Shown one piece after another: positions 5,032 through 11,463 of a stretch of DNA of 11,463 nt (positions are counted from its first letter, which is position 1; every line of letters starts with the position of its first letter). The DNA is from Prevotella sp. (lineage in GTDB: Bacteria; Bacteroidota; Bacteroidia; Bacteroidales; Bacteroidaceae). The notes under the pieces were generated by a model. It was given only the letters and a program-made list of their open reading frames with translations. It made no database searches and was not told the DNA's origin. Location: the NCBI GenBank assembly GCA_021204605.1, contig JAJPZD010000059.1, positions 1-11,463 on the forward strand, read 5' to 3'. The position numbers and the translations under genes were made by a program.

Positions 5032-6549
5032 ATGAGTATTACGAGTATAATCAGCATGGCGTTTATTTCAAGACGGAAGGAGATTGGAAGATACGTTCAA
5101 GGTGCAGAAGATATACAGAATGAGATGTTGAGATATCTCATGAGCAGGGCAAAGAATACCGAGTATGGGCGCAAGCATATATTCGGGAATATAAAGTCAT
5201 ACGAGGATTTCGCAGCTAATGTTCCGCTGAATACATACGAGGATTTGAAAGATGAGATAGACCGTATGCGTCACGGAGAGGCCAATGTACTCTGGCCAGG
5301 GACCGTGAAGTGGTTTGCCAAGTCATCGGGCACTACAAACGACAAGTCGAAATTCATCCCTGTCAGTCGTGATGGCCTTAGTCATATTCACTATCAGGGA
5401 GGCATAGATACCGTAGCCTTATATTTAGAAAACAATCCAAAGAGTAACTTTTTTTCTGGAAAGGGGCTGATACTCGGCGGCAGTCATTCTCAGAATTATG
5501 ACCTTCCGAACAGTCTTGTGGGTGACCTTAGTGCCATACTTATAGAGAGAATCAATCCATTCGTGAATTACTTAAGAGTGCCTAAAAAGCTGACCGCATT
5601 GCTGTCAGACTTTGAGGTGAAGCGAGAGCGCATAGCCATGGAGACATTTAACAGGAATGTGGTGTCTATAAGCGGCGTGCCTTCGTGGATGCTTTCGGTA
5701 TTGAAGGAGGTGTTGGAGCTAACAGGCAGTGAGCGAATAGACGAGGTATGGCCGAATCTTGAGGTGTTTTTCCATGGCGGTGTGGCATTCACGCCTTACC
5801 GTAAACAATATGAGAAGATCATCACCTTGCCTGGTATGCATTATATGGAGACTTACAACGCCAGTGAGGGCTTTTTCGGTTTACAGAGCGATCCCAAAGA
5901 CCCATCGTTGCTGCTAATGCTTGATTACGGTATTTTCTATGAGTTCATACCGGTTGATGAGTTTTACAACGACAAACCGAGTGTAGTTCCATTGACGGGA
6001 GTAAAGACTGGTGTCAACTATGCGATGGTGATATCCACATCGTGCGGTTTGTGGCGGTATGTAATCGGCGATACAGTAAAGTTCACCTCGACAAATCCGT
6101 ATAAGTTTGTCATTACGGGTCGTACTAAGAGTTTCATAAATGCTTTTGGAGAGGAGCTTATCGTTGACAATGCCGACAGAGGTCTTGATTTCGCCTGCAA
6201 GCAGACGGGTGCTCAGGTGCTGGAATACACTGCCGCACCGGTATTTATGGATGGCAATGCCAAGTGCCGGCACCAGTGGCTGATAGAGTTCTCGCATGAG
6301 CCGGAGGACATCGACAAATTCGCTGCGATCCTTGATGGCAAATTGCAGGAGTTGAACAGCGACTATGAGGCGAAGCGTTTCAAGGATATTACGCTTCAGC
6401 ATCTTGAGATAGTGATTGCACGGAAGGGGCTGTTTGATGATTGGCTCAAATCGAAAGGCAAGTTAGGCGGACAACATAAGGTGCCGCGTCTGAACAATAG
6501 TAGGGATATTATCGAGCAGATGTTAAGGTTCAACACCCGCAAGATGTAA
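5032..6549 (+). CDS. GH3-family acyl-adenylating enzyme (GH3 auxin-responsive promoter family protein)
   Basis: 505 residues covering the full GH3 fold, a branch of the ANL adenylating superfamily. Plant GH3 enzymes activate a carboxylate with ATP and join it to an amino acid; substrates of bacterial members are largely unknown. Visible motifs: the ATP phosphate-binding segment SSGTTNDKSKFIPVS (98-112), the second motif YNASEGFFG (275-283), GDTVKF (346-351) and ITGR (361-364) before the hinge FINAFGEE (368-375), and a C-terminal GGQHKVPRL (479-487) whose lysine sits where the C-domain catalytic lysine is expected. No signal peptide, so cytoplasmic. It is first in an operon with two exported proteins, miaB and an exporter (next start 23 nt away), which hints at an envelope-linked acyl or amino-acid conjugate, but this is inference. 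The ATG at 5032 fits the promoter. It is intact, and the family call is firm. Confidence 0.93.
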   Translation: MSITSIISMAFISRRKEIGRYVQGAEDIQNEMLRYLMSRAKNTEYGRKHIFGNIKSYEDFAANVPLNTYEDLKDEIDRMRHGEANVLWPGTVKWFAKSSGTTNDKSKFIPVSRDGLSHIHYQGGIDTVALYLENNPKSNFFSGKGLILGGSHSQNYDLPNSLVGDLSAILIERINPFVNYLRVPKKLTALLSDFEVKRERIAMETFNRNVVSISGVPSWMLSVLKEVLELTGSERIDEVWPNLEVFFHGGVAFTPYRKQYEKIITLPGMHYMETYNASEGFFGLQSDPKDPSLLLMLDYGIFYEFIPVDEFYNDKPSVVPLTGVKTGVNYAMVISTSCGLWRYVIGDTVKFTSTNPYKFVITGRTKSFINAFGEELIVDNADRGLDFACKQTGAQVLEYTAAPVFMDGNAKCRHQWLIEFSHEPEDIDKFAAILDGKLQELNSDYEAKRFKDITLQHLEIVIARKGLFDDWLKSKGKLGGQHKVPRLNNSRDIIEQMLRFNTRKM

Positions 6550-6572
6550 GTGCTTTTATTATTTTGGCGCGA

Positions 6573-8519
6573 ATGTTAGGAAACAGAAACAAGGGTTTTT
6601 TATCAGTCATGCTGTTTGGCATAGTATTGATAATCTGTTCGTGCGCCAAGATGGGCTCACCCGATGGGGGTTGGTACGATGAGACGCCTCCACGAATTAT
6701 CGGTTGCACCCCTAATGATCAAGGTACTGGTGTGCGGCCGAAAAAGATTGTCATATCGTTTGATGAGTATATTCAGATTGACAATCCCACTGAAAATGTG
6801 GTGATATCCCCTCCTCAGATCGAGACACCGGAGATTAAGGGAGCCGGCAAGAAGATTATTGTTGAGTTGAAGGATACTCTTAGGGAAAACACCACATATA
6901 CCGTTGACTTCTCGGATGCCATTACTGACAACAACGAGAGTAATCCTTTGGGCAACTATACATACAGTTTTTCTACCGGCGACCATATCGATACACTTGA
7001 AGTTGCAGGCTATGTGCTCAATGCAGAGAATTTGGAACCTATAAAGGGTATCTTGGTCGGACTTTACAATAACTTGAACGATACTGCTTTTTGCAATGAC
7101 CCGATGCTCCGAGTGTCACGCACGGACGGCAGTGGCAAGTTCATCATAAAAGGTGTCGCCACAGGCGAATACCGTATTTATGCCCTCGCCGATGCAGACA
7201 ACAATTATATCTTCAACCAAAGGAGTGAGCAGATAGCTTTTGATACAACGGTTATCGTACCAACTTTCAAACCTGACATCCGTCAGGATACAGTATGGCT
7301 CGATTCCCTGCATATCGATTCGATACGTCGTGTGCCTTACACTCATTTCATCCCTGATGACATCGTGCTGCGTGCGTTTACGGAGGAGCAGACCGACAGG
7401 TATCTTATCAAGACGGAGCGCAAGGAGGCCAACCGTTTCACGTTGTATTTCAGTAATGGCGATGCAAATATTCCAGAGATAAAGGGCTTGAATTTTGACG
7501 ATAAAGATGCGTTTATCATAGAGGCGACGGAAAAGGCAGATACTATCACTTATTGGTTGAGAGATTCAATGCTGATCAATCAGGATACCCTGACAATGGA
7601 AGTGAAATACATGGCAACCGACACCGCAGGCGTATTGCAGATGGTAACCGACACTTTGGAGATGCTCTCGAAAGAACCATACGAGAAGAGAATGAAAAAA
7701 CAGAAGGAAGCCCGTGAGGATTGGGAGAAGAAACAAGAGAAGGCTAAGAAACGAGGCAAGTCATACGAGACAGAAATGCCCGGCGAGGCTCTTGAACCGA
7801 AATATAAGGTATCATCGGAGCCTGACCCTGACCAAAATATTGTCATAACCATGCCTGTGCCTCTGCAATATATCGACACGGCAAGCATACATCTTTATTC
7901 TAAATACGACACCCTTTGGTATCGCTCGCCTTTTGTGTTGAGGGAGCAGGATGGCGTGCCCCGAAGTTATGAGGTCCTCGGTGAGTGGCGCCCGGACGTG
8001 GAGTACAGTTTTGAGGTTGACTCGATGGCATTCACCGACATTTATGGCAGGGTATCAGATGCCTACAAGCAAGGTCTGAAAGTAAAGACAGAGGATGCGT
8101 ATGCCACGGTCCTCATATCCCTTACCGGGATGTCAGATACTACCGTTGTTGTCCAATTGTTGAACAGTTCGGATGCTGTGGTGAAAGAAGTATCAACACG
8201 AAATGGAAATGCAGAGTTTTATTATGTCAAGCCTGGTACCTATTATATGCGTATGTTCGTAGATTCCAACAAGAATGGCGTTTGGGATACCGGAGAATAT
8301 GCTGTAAGGCGACAGGCGGAGACTACCTATTATTATCCAGAGGAAATAGAGTGTAAGGCGAAATGGGACTTGACGCTTACGTGGGATCCTACTGCCAAGC
8401 GTCTTGAGAGACAGAAACCGGAAAAAATAACCAAACAAAAACCAGATAAGGCGAAGGAAATCAAAAAACGCAACGCTGAAAGGGCGAGCAAGAAGGGTAT
8501 TCCTTATCCTGGCAACTAA
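6573..8519 (+). CDS. Ig-like domain lipoprotein (Big_5-type) with Lys-rich tail
   Basis: 648 residues from the ATG at 6573; an in-frame TTG at 6564 is a less likely start. An N-terminal hydrophobic stretch ends in a lipobox I-C-S-C, so C24 would be lipidated. Residues after it (AKMGSPDGG) do not resemble the acidic export signal of surface-exposed Bacteroidetes lipoproteins, so a periplasm-facing anchor is likelier. An Ig-like domain of the Big_5 kind spans about 37-136 (TPPRIIGCTPNDQ... to YSFSTGD). A carboxypeptidase-regulatory-like beta domain covers about 143-225 (GYVLN... SGKF... GEYRIYALADADNN). A highly charged segment (about 367-400, rich in K and E) probably forms a helix, and the last 40 residues (609-648) are strongly Lys/Arg-rich. 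A Ca-binding-like DSNKNGVWDTGE lies near the C-terminus. Function is unknown. It is separated from the next gene by 1 nt. Confidence 0.85.
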   Translation: MLGNRNKGFLSVMLFGIVLIICSCAKMGSPDGGWYDETPPRIIGCTPNDQGTGVRPKKIVISFDEYIQIDNPTENVVISPPQIETPEIKGAGKKIIVELKDTLRENTTYTVDFSDAITDNNESNPLGNYTYSFSTGDHIDTLEVAGYVLNAENLEPIKGILVGLYNNLNDTAFCNDPMLRVSRTDGSGKFIIKGVATGEYRIYALADADNNYIFNQRSEQIAFDTTVIVPTFKPDIRQDTVWLDSLHIDSIRRVPYTHFIPDDIVLRAFTEEQTDRYLIKTERKEANRFTLYFSNGDANIPEIKGLNFDDKDAFIIEATEKADTITYWLRDSMLINQDTLTMEVKYMATDTAGVLQMVTDTLEMLSKEPYEKRMKKQKEAREDWEKKQEKAKKRGKSYETEMPGEALEPKYKVSSEPDPDQNIVITMPVPLQYIDTASIHLYSKYDTLWYRSPFVLREQDGVPRSYEVLGEWRPDVEYSFEVDSMAFTDIYGRVSDAYKQGLKVKTEDAYATVLISLTGMSDTTVVVQLLNSSDAVVKEVSTRNGNAEFYYVKPGTYYMRMFVDSNKNGVWDTGEYAVRRQAETTYYYPEEIECKAKWDLTLTWDPTAKRLERQKPEKITKQKPDKAKEIKKRNAERASKKGIPYPGN

Positions 8520-8520
8520 A

Positions 8521-9345
8521 ATGACTATAGGAATGAGACTAAGAAGATACATATTGCTTATCACTATACATACTGTGTTCATGGGCATTGTGAATGCACA
8601 GTGTACGATGAAGAACACAGCTTTTAAGGGAGGCGAGAAATTGACCTACAACCTATATTTCAATTGGAAATTCGTGTGGGTGAATGCGGGTACGGCAGCC
8701 ATGACGACTACTCAAACCACATACAACGGTCAACAGGCATATAAAGCCAGTCTTACCACAACAGGCAACAAAAGAGCGGATAACCTATTTCTAATGCGGG
8801 ACACGCTGCTTAGTTATGTAAGCACAGACCTCGCGCCTTTGTATTACCGTAAAGGTGCAGTAGAGGGGAAACGTTACACCGTAGATGAGGTGTGGTATTC
8901 CTATCCTAACGGGAAATGTAATCTCAGGCAGCAACGCCGTCATAAGGATGGTCATAAGGATGTGCGTAATTATGTCCCAAACAGTTGCGTTTACGACATG
9001 ATGAGCATTTTCCTTCGAGCTCGTAGCTATGATTTGGGCAGTTGGTCAGTAGGCAGAACCGTAAATTTCCAGATAGCGGATGGCAAGAATACGAATCCTG
9101 CTACGGTGAAATATTGCGGGAAAAAGACAATAAAGGGCGACAATGGCGTGAAATACAATTGTTTGGAATTGTCATATACAGAGAAGGAAAAGGGCAAATG
9201 GCGTGAGGTAGCCCGTTTTTTTGTAACCGATGATGCCAACCATGTGCCAGTACGACTTGATATGAATCTTAAGTTCGGCTCCGCAAAGGCGTTTATCACG
9301 AGTATGAGCGGAACACGCAATGATGTCAAATCTGTTGTTAAATGA
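8521..9345 (+). CDS. DUF3108 domain-containing exported protein
   Basis: 274 residues with an N-terminal signal peptide: basic MRLRRY, hydrophobic core, and a probable signal peptidase I cut at VNA-Q (after A26). No lipobox. The mature protein matches the DUF3108 pattern: an opening GGEKLTYNLYFNWKFVWVNAG, then many beta strands, PLYYRK, a central CVYDMMSIF, and late RFFVTDDANHVPVRLDM. DUF3108 proteins are periplasmic or outer-membrane-associated beta proteins of unknown function. The ATG at 8521 starts 1 nt after the previous stop; ATG 8533 (M5) is an alternative that keeps the signal peptide. The stop at 9345 lies 6 nt before miaB. Translational coupling with its neighbours is likely. Confidence 0.85.
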   Translation: MTIGMRLRRYILLITIHTVFMGIVNAQCTMKNTAFKGGEKLTYNLYFNWKFVWVNAGTAAMTTTQTTYNGQQAYKASLTTTGNKRADNLFLMRDTLLSYVSTDLAPLYYRKGAVEGKRYTVDEVWYSYPNGKCNLRQQRRHKDGHKDVRNYVPNSCVYDMMSIFLRARSYDLGSWSVGRTVNFQIADGKNTNPATVKYCGKKTIKGDNGVKYNCLELSYTEKEKGKWREVARFFVTDDANHVPVRLDMNLKFGSAKAFITSMSGTRNDVKSVVK

Positions 9346-9351
9346 TTGAAA

Positions 9352-10737
9352 ATGAAAAAACTATATATCGAGACCTACGGTTGCCAGATGAATGTTGCCG
9401 ACAGTGAGGTGGTGGCTTCGGTGATGAAGATGGCAGGTTATGAGGTGTGCGAGACTATTGACGAGGCTGATGCGGTGTTCCTGAATACGTGCAGCGTGCG
9501 TGACAATGCCGAGCAGAAAGTTCTCAACCGTCTGGATACTATACATGCACTGACACGCAAGCGCAGACTTATCATCGGTGTCCTTGGATGTATGGCGGAG
9601 AGGGTTAAGGAAGACTTACTTGAAAACCACCATGCCGACCTTGTTGCCGGACCGGATGCCTACCTCTCGTTGCCTGACCTTATCGCTCAAGCGGAGATGG
9701 GACACAAGGCGATGAACATAGAACTGTCAACAACGGAGACTTACCGTGATATTGTGCCGCAACGACTGCATGGCGCACGGGTAGGCGGTTTTGTGAGTAT
9801 TATGCGTGGTTGCAACAATTTCTGCCATTACTGCATTGTTCCTTATACACGAGGACGTGAGCGCAGCCGTGATGTCCAAAGCATTCTTTCAGAAGTCCGC
9901 GACCTTCGTGACCGTGGCTTCAAGGAGGTTACGTTGCTGGGGCAGAATGTAAATTCGTATAGAAGCCCCCTCCAACTCCCCCCTAATAGAGAAAGCCCCT
10001 ACCAGCTCCCCTCTGAGGGGGAGGGCTTAGTTAGCAAAAATGCTATGGGGGATATAGATTTTCCGGCACTTCTTAGGATTGTTGCGGAGGCAGTACCAGA
10101 GATGCGGATACGATTTACAACAAGTCATCCAAAGGATATGAGTGATGATACTCTCAGGGTAATTGCGGAGTTGCCGAATATCTGTCATCACATTCATTTG
10201 CCCGTGCAGAGCGGGTCTGACAGGATATTGAAACTGATGAACCGTAAATACACCCGTGAGTGGTATCTCGGCAGGGTGGAGGCGATAAGGAGGATAATAC
10301 CTGACTGTGGCCTTTCTACTGATATCTTTGTAGGTTATCACAGTGAGACGGAGGAGGATCATCAGATGTCGCTCTCGCTTATGCGTGAGGTGGGTTATGA
10401 CTCTGCTTTCATGTTCAAGTACAGCGAGCGTCCCGGTACGTATGCGTCAAAACACTTGCCTGACGATGTTCCAGAGAAAGTGAAATTGCGTCGCTTGGCT
10501 GAAATGATTGACTTACAGACAAGGCTGTCGGCTGTGTCTAATGTCCGTGATGTGGGAAAGGAGTTTGATGTGTTAGTTGAGGGTTTCAGTAAGCGTAGCA
10601 GGGAAAACCTTTGCGGGCGCACAAGTCAGAACAAGATGGTGGTGTTTGAAAAGGGGCTGCATCATATTGGCGAGACAGTAAGGGTAAGAATAACAGACAG
10701 TTCAAGTGCCACACTGAAAGGGGTGGTTGTAAATTAA
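9352..10737 (+). CDS. miaB: tRNA-2-methylthio-N6-isopentenyladenosine synthase MiaB, with an in-frame repeat insertion
   Basis: This radical-SAM methylthiotransferase converts i6A37 to ms2i6A37 in tRNAs reading UNN codons. Domains in order, counted from the ATG at 9352 (461 residues): an N-terminal UPF0004 domain with the three Cys for the auxiliary 4Fe-4S cluster (C11, C47, C80); a radical-SAM core with CNNFCHYC (C154, C158, C161); and a TRAM RNA-binding domain at the end (about 400-460, starting FDVLVEGFSKRSR). All six cluster cysteines are intact. The loop between LGQNVNSY (196-203) and the DFPALL helix (236-241) is about 20 residues longer than the E. coli counterpart, and the extra part (about S205-L226) is encoded by GC-rich repeat DNA. 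ATG 9352 is preferred to the in-frame TTG at 9346. It is 6 nt after DUF3108 and 10 nt before the exporter gene. Whether the insertion affects activity is unknown. Confidence 0.96.
   Translation: MKKLYIETYGCQMNVADSEVVASVMKMAGYEVCETIDEADAVFLNTCSVRDNAEQKVLNRLDTIHALTRKRRLIIGVLGCMAERVKEDLLENHHADLVAGPDAYLSLPDLIAQAEMGHKAMNIELSTTETYRDIVPQRLHGARVGGFVSIMRGCNNFCHYCIVPYTRGRERSRDVQSILSEVRDLRDRGFKEVTLLGQNVNSYRSPLQLPPNRESPYQLPSEGEGLVSKNAMGDIDFPALLRIVAEAVPEMRIRFTTSHPKDMSDDTLRVIAELPNICHHIHLPVQSGSDRILKLMNRKYTREWYLGRVEAIRRIIPDCGLSTDIFVGYHSETEEDHQMSLSLMREVGYDSAFMFKYSERPGTYASKHLPDDVPEKVKLRRLAEMIDLQTRLSAVSNVRDVGKEFDVLVEGFSKRSRENLCGRTSQNKMVVFEKGLHHIGETVRVRITDSSSATLKGVVVN
9963..10029 (+). repeat. GC-rich dispersed repeat inside miaB (two half-units)
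   Basis: The first half-unit, AAGCCCCCTCCAACTCCCC (9963-9981), matches the intergenic copy at 1643-1661 in 18 of 19 positions. A second unit starts with AAAGCCCCTACCAGCTCCCC (9992-10011) and ends in GGGGGAGGGCTT (10017-10028). Its arms pair as CTCCCC/GGGGAG and AAGCC/GGCTT around a TCTGA loop. Removing 66 nt (9964-10029) would restore a loop of usual MiaB length and keep the frame. The reading frame through it is rich in Pro, Leu, Glu and Gly, unlike the rest of the protein. Confidence 0.75.
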
Positions 10738-10747
10738 AGATATACCT

Positions 10748-11463
10748 ATGAAAGAATTCATGCAGATATTGTTCCGTTTTTTGCCGCCATATAAGAAATA
10801 TATGGTGCTGACGGTGATATTCAACATACTTTCCGCAGTGCTCAACGTATTCTCATTTATGGCGGTGATTCCAATACTGCAAATTCTTTTCAAGACAGAG
10901 GAGAATGCTCAAAAGTTGGAGTATATGGAGTGGGGCAGTGCTGGTTTCGATAAAGTTGCCGTAAACAATGCTTATTATTGCGTGCAGCAGTTGGTGGAGA
11001 CTGTCGGGTCAACCACCACGTTGCTTGTGATAGGTATGTTCCTTATCTTCATGACGTTTCTGAAGACTGGGGCGTATTTTCTTTCGTCTGCCACGATTGT
11101 GCCGATAAGGACGGGTGTGGTTCGTGATATCCGCAATATGCTGTACAACAAGATTACCTCGCTGCCATTGGGTTATTTCACAGAGGAGCGCAAGGGTGAT
11201 ATTATCGCACGTATGAGCGGTGATGTTCAGGAGGTGGAGCGTTCCATTATGTCGGGCCTGAATATCCTTTTCAAGAATCCGATACTGATTATCTCCTATT
11301 TCGTCACGTTAGTTATCGTGAGCTGGCAGTTGACGCTGTTCACGCTGATATTCGTTCCCGTAATGGCATGGCTGATGGGTTTCGTGGCGAGGAAACTGAA
11401 ACGGAAGTCGATTGCGGCACAGTCGTTGTGGAGCGACACGATGAGCCAGGTGGAGGAGACGTT
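10748..11463 (+). CDS. MsbA-like ABC exporter, N-terminal transmembrane part (3' end outside window)
   Basis: The frame is open from the ATG at 10748 to the window edge (238 codons and two bases, no stop). The visible part is the type I ABC exporter transmembrane domain. It has hydrophobic spans at about 18-48, 90-118 and 178-214, a large periplasmic loop between the first two, and the cytoplasmic coupling segment SLPLGYFTEERKGDIIARMSGDV (about 138-160), typical of lipid and peptide half-exporters. The ATPase domain should follow outside the window. Family members export lipid A-core (MsbA), other lipids, peptides or drugs; the substrate cannot be read here, so no symbol is given. It starts 10 nt after miaB with no terminator between, hence probably co-transcribed. 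Confidence 0.85.
   Translation, partial: MKEFMQILFRFLPPYKKYMVLTVIFNILSAVLNVFSFMAVIPILQILFKTEENAQKLEYMEWGSAGFDKVAVNNAYYCVQQLVETVGSTTTLLVIGMFLIFMTFLKTGAYFLSSATIVPIRTGVVRDIRNMLYNKITSLPLGYFTEERKGDIIARMSGDVQEVERSIMSGLNILFKNPILIISYFVTLVIVSWQLTLFTLIFVPVMAWLMGFVARKLKRKSIAAQSLWSDTMSQVEET

Noticed and set aside
5449..5455. Seven-T run in gh3 as a frameshift or phase-variation site
   Set aside because: The frame is intact and conserved family motifs follow; a run of seven T's is common in A/T-rich genes.
8193..8618. A 141-codon minus-strand open frame with hydrophobic stretches
   Set aside because: It is antisense to the lipoprotein/DUF3108 junction; its hydrophobicity mirrors the Lys-rich codons on the other strand.
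9961..10040. Frameshift or assembly error in miaB at the GC-rich block
   Set aside because: The frame continues through to a complete radical-SAM and TRAM domain on both sides; a 66-nt in-frame insertion explains it better.

Overview
The window looks like chromosomal DNA of a Bacteroidales bacterium, most likely Prevotella, Bacteroides or a relative. Three things support this. Promoters fit the Bacteroidetes pattern TTTG-N18..21-TAnnTTTG (upstream of tRNA-Phe, fba, ilvA and the gh3 operon). Starts lack a clear Shine-Dalgarno sequence and sit in A/T-rich leaders. The gene content (GH3-type enzyme, Ig-like lipoprotein, DUF3108, miaB and an MsbA-like exporter in a row) and tRNA genes without an encoded CCA also fit. 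Genus assignment is an inference.

Layout, left to right. (1) 1-1340: the 3' part of a type III restriction enzyme (Res) gene with an intact PD-ExK nuclease site; it stops 23 nt short of the 3' end of a tRNA-Phe gene on the opposite strand. (2) 1364-1636: divergent tRNA-Phe(GAA) and tRNA-Pro(CGG) genes whose promoters share an identical 17-nt block. (3) 1637-1983: intergenic DNA with a GC-rich dispersed repeat, a degenerate direct repeat, an inverted repeat and the fba promoter. (4) 1984-2994: class II fructose-bisphosphate aldolase, closed by a strong bidirectional terminator. (5) 3055-4845, minus strand: ilvA (threonine ammonia-lyase with one ACT domain) followed by ridA (enamine/imine deaminase). 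RidA removes the reactive intermediate that IlvA releases. The gap between them holds two related palindromic elements, a further hairpin and a 7-bp tandem repeat. (6) 5032-11463, plus strand: a tightly packed operon of GH3-family enzyme, Ig-like lipoprotein, exported DUF3108 protein, MiaB, and the N-terminal part of an MsbA-like ABC exporter, with gaps of 23, 1, 6 and 10 nt.

Most of the window is ordinary core genome. The strongest unusual signal is a GC-rich dispersed repeat that appears to have entered the miaB reading frame, adding about 22 residues in frame to a loop of the radical-SAM domain; a relative of it lies beside tRNA-Pro. The least understood unit is the operon that joins a GH3-type acyl-adenylating enzyme of unknown substrate to two exported proteins and an exporter. 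I see no CRISPR array, no transposase, no rRNA and no clearly new defence system; the Res gene is the only defence gene, and its partner genes would lie left of the window.
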